64,000 bases of DNA from Xenorhabdus kozodoii (GTDB taxonomy: Bacteria > Pseudomonadota > Gammaproteobacteria > Enterobacterales > Enterobacteriaceae), in assembly GCF_002632875.1 (NCBI RefSeq), contig NZ_NJCX01000003.1, positions 62,001 to 126,000 on the forward strand. The letters are read 5' to 3'. Below are positions 44,802 to 53,361 of this stretch, piece by piece. The first letter of the stretch is position 1; each line of letters begins with the position of its first letter. The notes under the pieces were generated by a model that did no database searches, was not told where the DNA came from, and saw only the letters and a program-made list of their open reading frames with translations. The position numbers were made by a program, and so were the translations under genes.

Positions 44802-45557
44802 ATGCGTGTCGAACTTACCGATGAAGAAACCTTACGTTATAACCGACAAATTGTCTTACGTGGTTTTGATTTCGACGGACAGGAAACATTAAAATCGGCC
44901 AAGGTGTTGATAGTGGGTGTCGGGGGGCTGGGTTGTGCCGCTTCCCAATATCTTGCGGCGGCAGGGGTTGGGACAATAACCTTATTGGATTTTGATACGG
45001 TTTCCCTCTCTAACCTGCAACGGCAGATCCTCCATCGCGATAAGCACATGGGTATGGCAAAAGTGCATTCTGCGGCGCTGACTCTGCGGGAGGTTAACCC
45101 TCATGTCATTATCAACCCGATTGAAGGGTTATTGGATGATCCGGCGTTAGAGGAATTAATCAACCAACACGAAATTGTGCTCGACTGTACCGATAATGTC
45201 GCCATACGCGAACAACTCAACCGCCTGTGTCATAGGCGTAAAATACCGTTGGTTTCAGGTGCTGCAATCCGCATGGAAGGCCAGCTTTCTGTCTTTACTT
45301 ACCAACCGGAAGCGCCTTGTTACCGTTGCCTTAGCCGCCTGTTTGGTGAAAATAACCTGACCTGTGTTGAAGCTGGTGTCATGGCGCCATTGGTCGGTAT
45401 TATTGGCGCCTTGCAGGCAATGGAAGCCATTAAACTCTTGGCTCACTACGGGCAAACCTGTCATGGCAAGGTCTTGCTTTTCGATGCCATGACCCTGCAA
45501 TTTCGCCAAATAACCTTGCTGAAAGATCCTTTGTGTGAAGTTTGTCAATTGCAGTGA
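44802..45557 (+). CDS. moeB: Molybdopterin-synthase adenylyltransferase MoeB
   Basis: E1-like enzyme (251 aa) that adenylates the C-terminal glycine of MoaD. ATP-binding VGVGGLGCAASQYLAAAGVG, LSNLQRQILH with the catalytic arginine, DCTDNVAIREQLNR, and two zinc CxxC pairs (CYRC and CEVC). Second gene of moeAB. Confidence 0.96.
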   Translation: MRVELTDEETLRYNRQIVLRGFDFDGQETLKSAKVLIVGVGGLGCAASQYLAAAGVGTITLLDFDTVSLSNLQRQILHRDKHMGMAKVHSAALTLREVNPHVIINPIEGLLDDPALEELINQHEIVLDCTDNVAIREQLNRLCHRRKIPLVSGAAIRMEGQLSVFTYQPEAPCYRCLSRLFGENNLTCVEAGVMAPLVGIIGALQAMEAIKLLAHYGQTCHGKVLLFDAMTLQFRQITLLKDPLCEVCQLQ

Positions 45558-45608
45558 ATATATCGGCCAACACTTATTTTTCTTTCTATAAGAAATAATC
45601 CACTATAA

Positions 45609-45641
45609 GGAAACATCCAGCCAAATTGGCTGGATGTTTCC
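45609..45641. terminator. Bidirectional hairpin between moeB and ybiT
   Basis: GGAAACATCCAGCC / GGCTGGATGTTTCC with a 5-base loop, between two convergent stops. Perfect 14-bp stem; no long U-tract. Confidence 0.7.
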
Positions 45642-45658
45642 TGCTATATAAACCCGAC

Positions 45659-47254
45659 TTACTCAACAACCCCTTGGCTTTTCAGGTAATCATCGTAATT
45701 ACCTTTGAAATCAATAATTTTATCAGATTTGATCTCCAAAATACGGCTCGCCAGTGAACCCACAAATGCGCGGTCATGGGAGACGAAAATCAACGTTCCT
45801 TGATAGAGTTCCAGCGCAAGGTTCAACGATTCGATGGATTCCATATCCAGATGGTTGGTCGGTTCATCCATAACCAGAATGTTGGGCTTTAACATCATCA
45901 GCTTGCCAAACAACATCCGGCCTTTCTCACCACCAGAAAGCACGCCAACTTTTTTCTTGATATCATCCTGCCCGAACAACAAACGGCCGAGAATACCGCG
46001 TACCGCCTGCTCATCATCGCCTTCACGCTTCCATTGGCTCATCCACTCAAATACCGTCATATCACAGTCAAAATCACTGGCGTGATCCTGTGCATAATAG
46101 CCAATCGTACTATTTTCCGACCATTTAACTGTACCGCTATTAGGTTCTTCTTCACCGACCAGTGTCTTCAGGAATGTGGTTTTACCGATACCGTTTTCAC
46201 CGATGATCGCCATCTTTTCGCCGACTTCCATCAACAGGTTTAGATTTTTAAACAAGGGTTCGTTATCGTAACCCTTGGTCAAGCCTTCCAATTCCAGCGC
46301 ATTGCGGAACAGTTTTTTCTCCTGTTCAAAGCGAATATAAGGATTTTGGCGGCTGGAAGCCTTCACTTCGTCCAACTGGATCTTATCAATTTGACGGGCA
46401 CGGGAAGTGGCCTGTTTAGACTTGGAAGCATTGGCGCTGAAACGGCTAACAAATGATTGCAGTTCAGCAATCTGTGCCTTTTTCTTGGCATTATCGGCCA
46501 GCAAACGCTCACGAGCCTGGGTCGCAGCAGTCATATACTCATCATAGTTACCAGGGAACAACCGCAGTTCGCCATAATCCAAATCAGCCATATGAGTACA
46601 TACCGTATTCAGGAAATGCCGATCATGGGAAATGATGATCATGGTACTGTTACGTTCATTGAGCACTTGTTCCAACCAGCGGATGGTATTGATATCCAGG
46701 TTGTTGGTTGGTTCATCAAGCAGCAGGACGTCAGGATTAGCAAACAGTGCCTGAGCCAGCAACACGCGCAATTTCCAGCCCGGAGCCACGGCACTCATCA
46801 AACCATAATGTTGTTCGATAGGAATACCGACACCCAGCAACAATTCACCGGCACGTGCTTCTGCGCTATAACCATCCATCTCACCATAAGCGACTTCCAA
46901 ATCAGCGACACGATAGCCATCTTCTTCGCTCATTTCTGCCATCGCATAAATGCGGTCCCGCTCCTGCTTGACTTCCCACAATTCCGAGTGTCCCATGATG
47001 ACAGTATCCAACACGGTATATTCTTCGAAAGCAAACTGATCCTGACGCAACTTACCCAGACGCTCATTAGGGTCAAGGCTGACGTTACCGGCAGTTGGGA
47101 TTAAATCCTTACCCAGGATTTTCATGAAAGTAGATTTACCGGCCCCATTCGCCCCAATCAAGCCATAGCGGTTACCGTTGCCGAATTTGACAGAAATATT
47201 TTCAAACAGTGGCTTACTGCCAAACTGCATAGTGATGTTGTTTGTACTTAACAC
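45659..47254 (-). CDS. ybiT: ABC-F family ATPase YbiT
   Basis: Cytosolic ABC-F protein (531 aa) with two ABC domains: Walker [10 protein letters not shown] and GENGIGKTT, signatures in the first ([12 protein letters not shown], degenerate) and second ([10 protein letters not shown]), and Walker [12 protein letters not shown] and [11 protein letters not shown]. The linker between domains is the ribosome-contacting arm. ABC-F proteins act on stalled or translating ribosomes. GTG start at 47254 aligns with E. coli YbiT. Confidence 0.94.
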   Translation of the reverse strand: MLSTNNITMQFGSKPLFENISVKFGNGNRYGLIGANGAGKSTFMKILGKDLIPTAGNVSLDPNERLGKLRQDQFAFEEYTVLDTVIMGHSELWEVKQERDRIYAMAEMSEEDGYRVADLEVAYGEMDGYSAEARAGELLLGVGIPIEQHYGLMSAVAPGWKLRVLLAQALFANPDVLLLDEPTNNLDINTIRWLEQVLNERNSTMIIISHDRHFLNTVCTHMADLDYGELRLFPGNYDEYMTAATQARERLLADNAKKKAQIAELQSFVSRFSANASKSKQATSRARQIDKIQLDEVKASSRQNPYIRFEQEKKLFRNALELEGLTKGYDNEPLFKNLNLLMEVGEKMAIIGENGIGKTTFLKTLVGEEEPNSGTVKWSENSTIGYYAQDHASDFDCDMTVFEWMSQWKREGDDEQAVRGILGRLLFGQDDIKKKVGVLSGGEKGRMLFGKLMMLKPNILVMDEPTNHLDMESIESLNLALELYQGTLIFVSHDRAFVGSLASRILEIKSDKIIDFKGNYDDYLKSQGVVE

Positions 47255-47554
47255 AACTGTTGCTCTTAAAGTGAATAAAAAGGGTGATTATAAAATCGAT
47301 AGCCGCACATTATGCCATAACAGGAGAAAAGTATCGCCAGAATGCGCTATCCGCCACTAAAATCAGCACAACATATCAAATAACTTACTGAATATTAATT
47401 ATTTTTTATGATAATTTCTAATATAGATAAAAATTTAATATTGTAGGACGTTTCCTCACTCCTCGCGGCGCGAGCAGTAAGAATTGTACTGAATTTGGGT
47501 GTCTCACTATTATGAAAAACTATCTATTGGTCAGAGAAAATATGTTATTTTTGA
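47255..47554. other. Spacer between ybiT and the GNAT gene
   Basis: 300 bp without a gene. It contains the ybiT upstream region and a small GC-rich hairpin CTCGCGGCGCGAG at about 47468-47480; nothing else recognised. Confidence 0.4.
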
Positions 47555-48019
47555 TCACAGGGTAATCGCCATCGTTCTTATTACTTCTTGATACCCTTCC
47601 CGTATATAAAAGCGTATTGCATCAACATTCTGGGATAATACATTTAATTCAAGGTGTGAATACTTGTTTTCTTTAGCCCACTTTTTCATTCCAAACAGTA
47701 AATCCTGACCAATTCCAAGATTTCTGGCATCCTGGCTCACGACTAAGTCCAAAATATACCCATAAGTTCTCGGAACCAAGCAATTGAAGGGCGGTGTCTT
47801 TTGCTCCTGTGCAAGCGCAAAACCTTTAATGCTGCCATTCCCATCTTCTGCAACCAGAAAATAAAATTTATCATTATTGATATTGGAAGCAATAAAATCG
47901 CTATCCTGTTCAGTCGCTTGCATTCTATCCGGCTGCAACACCGCCATTTCACTGAACAATACACGATAAAGCGATAAAATAGCCTCAACATCCTGCAAGG
48001 TAGCCGTTCTTATTATCAT
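47555..48019 (-). CDS. GNAT family N-acetyltransferase
   Basis: Protein of 154 aa with the GNAT fold: N-terminal IIRTATLQDVEAILSLYRVLF, then YILDLVVSQDARNLGIGQDLL carrying the acetyl-CoA loop (a Q/R-x-x-G-x-G/A variant), and LELNVLSQNVDAIRFYIREGYQ at the C-terminal acceptor motif. Substrate unknown. GGAGAG precedes the ATG. It lies 23 bp after the LOG-family gene on the same strand, so the two are probably cotranscribed. Confidence 0.82.
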   Translation of the reverse strand: MIIRTATLQDVEAILSLYRVLFSEMAVLQPDRMQATEQDSDFIASNINNDKFYFLVAEDGNGSIKGFALAQEQKTPPFNCLVPRTYGYILDLVVSQDARNLGIGQDLLFGMKKWAKENKYSHLELNVLSQNVDAIRFYIREGYQEVIRTMAITL

Positions 48020-48042
48020 TAGATTCTCTCCATTATTTTCAA

Positions 48043-48654
48043 CTAATTAGTATAAGTTTTCACTGAAGGAACAATATAATCATTAAAACGATCAAGTAAT
48101 AAAGCCGGATCTTGTTCAACAATTGCCATATGACGATATCTCTCTTGCAAGAACTGTTCATCAGCCATTTTATGAAACATGGCAATCAAAGGATCGTAGA
48201 ATTGATTGATATTAAGGATGCCACAAGGCTTACTATTCAAGCCAATCATACTCCAGGTCAAGACCTCACTGAGTTCTTCCAATGTGCCAAAACCGCCCGG
48301 CAAAGCGACAAATCCCTCAGCCAGTTCAATCATCTTGCTTTTGCGCTGGTGCATGGTTTCCACAACATGAAGTTCAGACAGGTTCTTATGGGAAATTTCT
48401 CGCTTTTCCAGCAATGCAGGGATCACACCAATCACTTTTCCCCCCTCCTGTAAGACAGTATCCGCGACAGCCCCCATTATCCCCACACTTGCACCACCAT
48501 AAACCAAGGTAATATCGCGTTTAACCAGTTCTTTCGCAAAAGATATCGCACTGACTTTATAAATTTCATCTGTACCCAGGCTTGAACCACAATAAACGGC
48601 AACACTCTTTACAGAACCCTTTTTTTCTGAAGAATTGTTCATCATCTCATGCAT
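48043..48654 (-). CDS. LOG family (TIGR00730) Rossmann-fold nucleotide hydrolase
   Basis: Protein of 203 aa with the LOG/lysine-decarboxylase-like signature: VYCGSSLG at the N terminus, VYGGASVGIMGAVAD, the RKSKMIELAEGFVALPGGFGTLEEL block with the diagnostic PGGxGTxxE, and Trp in LTWSMIG. Members hydrolyse nucleoside 5'-monophosphates to base and ribose 5-phosphate (cytokinin riboside phosphates in plants and some bacteria). GGAG is 8 nt before ATG 48654. Likely operon with the GNAT gene. Confidence 0.85.
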   Translation of the reverse strand: MHEMMNNSSEKKGSVKSVAVYCGSSLGTDEIYKVSAISFAKELVKRDITLVYGGASVGIMGAVADTVLQEGGKVIGVIPALLEKREISHKNLSELHVVETMHQRKSKMIELAEGFVALPGGFGTLEELSEVLTWSMIGLNSKPCGILNINQFYDPLIAMFHKMADEQFLQERYRHMAIVEQDPALLLDRFNDYIVPSVKTYTN

Positions 48655-48795
48655 TATCTAAACTCCATTATTGTTGTCTTTGATGATTATAAGATAGCCT
48701 GACAAGCATACAACTGATAATACTGTTGAGTTATATCTGTTTCACTGCGAAGATGGCGCTCCTTAAATAACACGTTGTAGCTGAGGTTTTTTTAA

Positions 48796-49686
48796 ATGTC
48801 TCTTTCAAAACATCGGGCAGCTTCTTTTTCACTGCTTCCTGTGATTTTATTGTTACTGTCGATGACATCGATTCAAGCTGGAGCTTCGCTGGCTAAAACA
48901 ATATTTCCTGTCATTGGCGCGCCTGGTGTCACAGCCTTGAGACTTGCATTAGGAACCATTATCCTGTTTTTGATTTTTAAACCGTGGCGTCTCAAATTTC
49001 AGCGCTCTTCACTGTTTCCGCTTTTCGCCTACGGTATTTCCCTGGGGGCAATGAACTATCTGTTCTATATGTCCTTATCCCGTATTCCTCTCGGCATTGC
49101 GGTTGCGCTTGAGTTTACCGGCCCCTTAGCTGTCGCGATGTTTTCTTCCCGACGCCCTTTGGATTTTCTCTGGATTGCGTTGGTCATTGTCGGATTAAGT
49201 TTCCTGCTGCCAATCGGAAATAGCGTTAATACACTTGACCCTATCGGTATTTTGTACGCGCTGGGAGCGGGCTTTTTTTGGGCGCTGTATATTATCTTTG
49301 GACAACGTGCTGGAGCAGGTTATGGTGCCGCCACTGTCTCTATCGGTTCACTCATTGCTGCCTTTATCTTTTTCCCAATCGGGTTAATACAGACTGGGTC
49401 TGAACTCCTGTTTAATGTTTCCTTGCTGCCTATTGCGCTGGGGATCGCCATTTTATCCACCGCATTTCCCTATACATTGGAAATGATTGCCCTTACTCGT
49501 CTACCCGCCAAAACATTTGGGACATTAATGAGCCTTGAACCTGCATTGGGGGCATTATCCGGCATCATTTTCCTTAATGAGCATTTGACCATGACCCAGT
49601 GGATTGCCCTTTTTTGCATTATTTGTGCATCCATAGGCTCCACCTCAAGCATTAAGCGAAAAACTAAAATAGAAAAAGTAGAATAA
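48796..49686 (+). CDS. rhtA: Threonine/homoserine exporter RhtA
   Basis: EamA/DMT transporter (296 aa; E. coli 295) with ten helices in two EamA repeats. Matches: SIQAGASLAKTIFP, GAPGVTALRLALGTIILF, PLGIAVALEFTGPLAVA, EMIALTRLPAKTFGTLMSLEPALGAL. Exports threonine, homoserine and related compounds. Next to dps, as in E. coli. Confidence 0.93.
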   Translation: MSLSKHRAASFSLLPVILLLLSMTSIQAGASLAKTIFPVIGAPGVTALRLALGTIILFLIFKPWRLKFQRSSLFPLFAYGISLGAMNYLFYMSLSRIPLGIAVALEFTGPLAVAMFSSRRPLDFLWIALVIVGLSFLLPIGNSVNTLDPIGILYALGAGFFWALYIIFGQRAGAGYGAATVSIGSLIAAFIFFPIGLIQTGSELLFNVSLLPIALGIAILSTAFPYTLEMIALTRLPAKTFGTLMSLEPALGALSGIIFLNEHLTMTQWIALFCIICASIGSTSSIKRKTKIEKVE

Positions 49687-49716
49687 TGACTTTATAAATA
49701 CTGATATGATTGACTG

Positions 49717-49753
49717 AAACCGGAGAAAAATATTTCTCTCCGGTTTTTATTTT
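49717..49753 (+). terminator. rhtA terminator
   Basis: AAACCGGAGA / TCTCCGGTTT followed by TTATTTTT, about 30 bp after the stop. Confidence 0.85.
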
Positions 49754-49895
49754 TGCAAGTAATCAAGACGTTACCGATTCAAAATAATAACGATTAATTC
49801 GATAGCGATAAGCAATATGACTTCTGCCCGATGATCAGCTAACTTTATTCTATCTAATGAGATAACTCATTATTCAGAATTAAGAGGGCATTATT

Positions 49896-50402
49896 ATGAA
49901 TACAGCAAAATTGATCAAAACCAAATCTTCTGGCCTGATTTATACCCGAAATAATCTTGATGAAGGCATTAAACAGAGAACGATTACTACCTTAAATCAC
50001 ATACTGATCCAATTTATCGACCTCTCCATGTTGACTAAACAAGCTCACTGGAACATGCGTGGCCGCAATTTCATTGCCATTCATGAAATGCTGGATGATT
50101 TTCGTCATTCCATCACGGAACATCTTGATATATTTGCAGAACGTGCCGTTCAACTAGGTGGAACCGCTCTGGGTACGGTTCAGGAAGTACATAAACGTAC
50201 GACACTGAAAAGCTACCCAACAGATATTCACGATGTACAGGATCATCTGAAAGCATTGGCAGATCGCTATGCTGTTGTTGCCAATGATATCCGTCAGGCG
50301 ATTGTTGATGCGGAAGATGAAGACACTGCCGATATGTTCACTGCTGCATCCCGTGATCTCGATAAATTTTTATGGTTTATCGAAGCCAATATTGAGCAAT
50401 AA
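49896..50402 (+). CDS. dps: DNA-binding ferritin-like protein Dps
   Basis: Dodecameric iron-storage and DNA-protecting protein (168 aa; E. coli 167). Ferroxidase residues lie in [22 protein letters not shown] (part) and the following His-Glu-Asp set [14 protein letters not shown]. The Lys-rich N terminus (KLIKTKSS) binds DNA. E. coli control is by OxyR/IHF and sigma-S; not verified here. Confidence 0.95.
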   Translation: MNTAKLIKTKSSGLIYTRNNLDEGIKQRTITTLNHILIQFIDLSMLTKQAHWNMRGRNFIAIHEMLDDFRHSITEHLDIFAERAVQLGGTALGTVQEVHKRTTLKSYPTDIHDVQDHLKALADRYAVVANDIRQAIVDAEDEDTADMFTAASRDLDKFLWFIEANIEQ

Positions 50403-50429
50403 AATAAAAATATTATTTTTCCTTAAGCT

Positions 50430-50454
50430 AAGGCCACAAATGTGGCCTTTTTTA
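50430..50454 (+). terminator. dps terminator
   Basis: AAGGCCACA-A-TGTGGCCTT type stem followed by TTTT, about 30 bp after the dps stop. Confidence 0.88.
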
Positions 50455-50583
50455 CATCAATTCTCGTTGTTGATATTAAAAAATAGAAGCTATAACCTTA
50501 AAAACCCCGCAAACCTTTAAAAAAATCATTTTTCTCTCTATAATCCCTGTTTGATTCAAAAATAAACATGAGGATTCTATAAG

Positions 50584-50808
50584 ATGGATATCGAAGTCAA
50601 AGACGCTAATGGCGCATTACTGAGTGATGGTGATTCAGTTCAGGTTATCAAAGATCTAAAAGTTAAAGGGACTTCCAAGACGCTGAAACGCGGCACGCTG
50701 ATCAAAAACATCCGCCTGACCCATCGTGAAGATGAGGTTGAATGCAATGCGGATAAAATTAAAGGGTTAGTCCTGAAAACCTGCTTCCTGAAAAAAATAG
50801 AGAAATAA
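50584..50808 (+). CDS. Short PhnA/YjdM-domain protein without zinc ribbon
   Basis: Protein of 74 aa that matches the C-terminal PhnA/YjdM domain (VKDANGALLSDGDSVQVIKDLKVKGTSKTLKRG, in part) but lacks the N-terminal zinc ribbon that E. coli YjdM (111 aa) carries. The ATG is preceded by a GAGGAT-type site, so this looks like a natural short form rather than a broken gene. The PhnA name reflects an early phosphonate link that is not supported; function unknown. Single gene with its own terminator. Confidence 0.85.
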   Translation: MDIEVKDANGALLSDGDSVQVIKDLKVKGTSKTLKRGTLIKNIRLTHREDEVECNADKIKGLVLKTCFLKKIEK

Positions 50809-50832
50809 CCGTTACAATCTCATTTTTTCTTA

Positions 50833-50876
50833 AAGGATAAATAATACTAACTCTGATATTATTTATCCTTTTTTAT
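50833..50876 (+). terminator. Terminator after the PhnA-domain gene (left border of AT-rich cassette)
   Basis: AAGGATAAATAATA / TATTATTTATCCTT, 14-bp perfect stem, then TTTTATT. Its stem and tail are nearly the same as the terminator at 53322-53361 beside dinG. Confidence 0.92.
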
Positions 50877-51135
50877 TAATGAGGTTAAAAATAGAATAAT
50901 ATTAGATCATATTGAATCAATGACTCACTGCGGCCATTATCCATTAAGTTCTCTGCAAAAAATAAAAATATCACTCAAAAAATCAATCCATTAAATACAT
51001 ATCTCATAAACCAAGACACAAAAGAACATCAAATAGATTGGAATTTCCACGAGAAAAAATTATTATCATTATGTCTTTATTCTGGTACAGACTAAAGATA
51101 TTGAAAATATTAAAAATTTATATAGAGGTTACAAG
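50877..51135. other. AT-rich spacer before the secreted peptide gene
   Basis: No gene seen. Strongly AT-rich, with the likely promoter of the peptide gene near its right end; ribosome site GAGGT 9 nt before the ATG at 51136. Confidence 0.4.
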
Positions 51136-51336
51136 ATGAAGACTTCACTGACTCTATGCACAGCTATTTTGGTATTAACATCATGGAATACATTTGCAAC
51201 CGACGCAAAGCTGGATAGCGCTAAGTCTGAACGATGCGAAGCACAGGCACGTACCCTATGCGCTAAACATATTAAACATCATAAAAAATATCAATTTTGC
51301 CTCAAAGAAATATATAGCAAGTGCATGCACCAATAG
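51136..51336 (+). CDS. Small secreted four-cysteine protein (twin CX7C), unrecognised
   Basis: Protein of 66 aa. A signal peptide covers residues 1-21 (MKTSLTLCTAILVLTSWNTFA, cleavage before TDAK, shown as boundary only). The mature part of about 45 residues is basic and has cysteines at 34, 42, 55 and 63: C-x7-C-x12-C-x7-C. Two helices joined by two disulfides, a helical hairpin, is the natural prediction. I recognise no family. A terminator-like hairpin follows, so it is probably transcribed alone, ahead of the ABC pair. It could be a periplasmic or exported peptide (bacteriocin-like, inhibitor, or metal/redox protein); no choice can be made from sequence. Confidence 0.68.
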   Translation: MKTSLTLCTAILVLTSWNTFATDAKLDSAKSERCEAQARTLCAKHIKHHKKYQFCLKEIYSKCMHQ

Positions 51337-51362
51337 ATACGGCATCACCTTAAATTTGTTTA

Positions 51363-51394
51363 AAATTCAGGCTTATGTTTAAACCTGAATTTTT
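51363..51394 (+). terminator. Terminator after the four-cysteine peptide gene
   Basis: AAATTCAGG / CCTGAATTT with a 12-base loop followed by TT, about 27 bp after the stop. Confidence 0.65.
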
Positions 51395-51404
51395 CGTTTG
51401 AGAC

Positions 51405-51456
51405 ATATACCCGTTATTATTAAGGTATTAAATATCTTCAATAACAACGGGTATAT
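51405..51456. repeat. 52-bp palindrome with ATATACCCGTT ends
   Basis: Inverted repeats of about 25 bp: ATATACCCGTTATTATT at the left and, reversed, ATATACCCGTTGTTATT at the right. The ends recall the dispersed repeat copies at 41945 and 56908 (ATATACCCGT / ATATCCCCGT), though the CTTCAAG core is missing. It lies between the peptide gene and the ABC genes. Confidence 0.55.
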
Positions 51457-51569
51457 TATGTTGCCAATATTGACCCGAAAACATTACATAACCAAAAGTG
51501 AAGATATAAAACAAATTAACCCATAAAATTACGTAAGAAAATATATAATCTCTGGTTTTAGGAGAAAAA

Positions 51570-52691
51570 ATGAATCTACTTATTGCCGACATGTTAGAAT
51601 ATAAATGTAAAATAAAACAATTTGCTTTAGGAAATAAAAATCTGCTTTTATTTTTATGTTTTTTATTTATTCCTGCCAAAGCAAGTGGGATTTTTTATGG
51701 CTTGATACATTTATCACAATATGTGACAACCCAAAATAATACAATAGATTCCTTTTACCTGTCATTAATATTCCTATTGGTATATATCATTTTTTACTCA
51801 GTACAAAGACCGTTATTTCCATTAGAATATTCCAATGGTTTTATTTCATCATTAGTAGACAAAAAAACTTTCTTTGTCTGCCGAATTATGTTCATGATTT
51901 ATAGTGCCATCCCTATCTCTATTTTCTTTTTCGTTGGATTTTTATCCAACGATAGCAATAGTACATTATCACAAACAACCTCTGTATTATTCTTGCTTAC
52001 ATCATTTGCCGTGATTGGATTTTCTTTATCAGAGTTGAAATTATCTCACAGTATAACTTTATCATTTTTATTTATTCTTCTGTCTATATTAAGATGTAAT
52101 TCGTTATGTAACTTAGTTTACACCTTTATTATTTTTATTATTCCTTTTTGGTTATTTACGCAAAATAAGAAAAGCCATCAAGAAAATAAGGTTCATTTAT
52201 CTAATAAGTTTTCATCCCCTTACCTTGTTAACTTGTTTTATTTTTTATCAATTAACAAAATATTCATTTTAAATATAATCGCATCAATAGTATTTTTGTT
52301 TTTCATTGCTTATATAGCTTATCAACAAGTTCCTGATAATATCAATTATATTGTAATAGGCTACCTTGGTGGCATACTCTATATTTTAATGATATTATTT
52401 TATAATTTAATTCATATTAATGAAAAATACCTTTGCCATCTGATTAATTTCATATCAAACAAAAAGCTCTTGCTTCTTAATTATTGTGTATGCCTTGCTG
52501 TTTTCACTATTCTATTCGTTCTATTTTCTCTCTTCATAACCCATTCATTTTATGTGGTTTTATTTCTCTATTATTGTTTAATCTCTGTTTTTACTGCTTT
52601 AATAAACCTATCAAAAACACAATATACAAAATTACTGACATTATGTTCTATCGTTCTATTTTCTTGTTTAGGAGGATATATTTATGCTTGA
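51570..52691 (+). CDS. Polytopic membrane protein, putative ABC permease of an unrecognised exporter
   Basis: Very hydrophobic protein (373 aa) with about 10-11 predicted helices and long Ile/Phe/Leu runs; no known permease motif seen by eye. The ATG has AGGAG 5 nt upstream. Its last 8 bp overlap the ATPase gene, so the two almost surely form one transporter: an inner-membrane permease plus cytosolic ATPase without a fused ATPase domain, as in ABC-2-type exporters. Codons and base composition are much more AT-rich than the flanking housekeeping genes, which points to horizontal acquisition. Substrate unknown; the nearby secreted peptide is one candidate. Confidence 0.75.
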   Translation: MNLLIADMLEYKCKIKQFALGNKNLLLFLCFLFIPAKASGIFYGLIHLSQYVTTQNNTIDSFYLSLIFLLVYIIFYSVQRPLFPLEYSNGFISSLVDKKTFFVCRIMFMIYSAIPISIFFFVGFLSNDSNSTLSQTTSVLFLLTSFAVIGFSLSELKLSHSITLSFLFILLSILRCNSLCNLVYTFIIFIIPFWLFTQNKKSHQENKVHLSNKFSSPYLVNLFYFLSINKIFILNIIASIVFLFFIAYIAYQQVPDNINYIVIGYLGGILYILMILFYNLIHINEKYLCHLINFISNKKLLLLNYCVCLAVFTILFVLFSLFITHSFYVVLFLYYCLISVFTALINLSKTQYTKLLTLCSIVLFSCLGGYIYA

Positions 52692-53313
52692 TATCATCGA
52701 ATTAGAAATAATGGTTGGGAACAGAAAAATATTTTCAAGTGTTAATTGTCAGTTTAATATTGGTATAAATCGTATTGTGGGTATCAATGGTTCTGGAAAG
52801 ACAACCTTTCTTTCTTGCCTCTCCGGCATTAACAAGATTAACAAAGGTAAAATCAATTTCGTCAAGGATCATAAAAGTGCCCCATTCAATTTACAAAAAC
52901 AAGGTTTTTATCTATCTGATTATGTTTATTTTTATCATTTTCTTACTGGCTTGAACATCATTAAATTAACCAAACGTTATAAAAAGATAAGTCAAAATTG
53001 TCAATTGGAAGATTATTTAACCGGATTTGGCATTTCTCATTATTTAAATACAAAATTTGGTGATATGTCTTTAGGTACTAAAAAGAAATTTCTGCTAACC
53101 TCAGCTTTAATGTCTGATGTGGATGTCTATATTTTTGATGAACCCACTAACGGCCTTGATTTAAAGTCAATTGCTTTTTTAAAGGAATTAATAAAATCCC
53201 TTGCTGATAAAAAAGTTTTTATTTTAAGCTCTCATGATGAAAATTTTTCACAAGGATTAATATTCAATGATTATCAGATACATAAAAATCAACTCATCAA
53301 GGTTGAACATTAG
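52684..53313 (+). CDS. ABC transporter ATP-binding protein
   Basis: Compact ABC ATPase (209 aa). Walker A GINGSGKTT near residues 33-41, a diverged signature DMSLGTKKKFLL where LSGGQ is usual, Walker B VYIFDEPTNGLD, and the switch histidine in LSSHDE. This layout (short, degenerate signature, coupled to a hydrophobic partner) is common in ABC-2 exporters of peptides or lipids. A very strong AGGAGG lies 8 nt before the ATG inside the permease gene. AT-rich like its partner. Confidence 0.9.
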   Translation: MLDIIELEIMVGNRKIFSSVNCQFNIGINRIVGINGSGKTTFLSCLSGINKINKGKINFVKDHKSAPFNLQKQGFYLSDYVYFYHFLTGLNIIKLTKRYKKISQNCQLEDYLTGFGISHYLNTKFGDMSLGTKKKFLLTSALMSDVDVYIFDEPTNGLDLKSIAFLKELIKSLADKKVFILSSHDENFSQGLIFNDYQIHKNQLIKVEH

Positions 53314-53321
53314 ATATCTCA

Positions 53322-53361
53322 AAAGGATAAATAACCCTCATGGTGTTATTTATCCTTTTTT
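53322..53361. terminator. Bidirectional terminator between the ABC cassette and dinG
   Basis: AAGGATAAATAAC / GTTATTTATCCTT stem followed by TTTT rightward; on the left an A-run gives T's for dinG. It overlaps the last codons of dinG and closely copies the terminator at 50833-50876. Confidence 0.88.

Noticed and set aside
46457-47104. 215-codon ORF antisense to ybiT
   Set aside because: Opposite strand of a strongly conserved ABC-F gene; no ribosome site or family resemblance.
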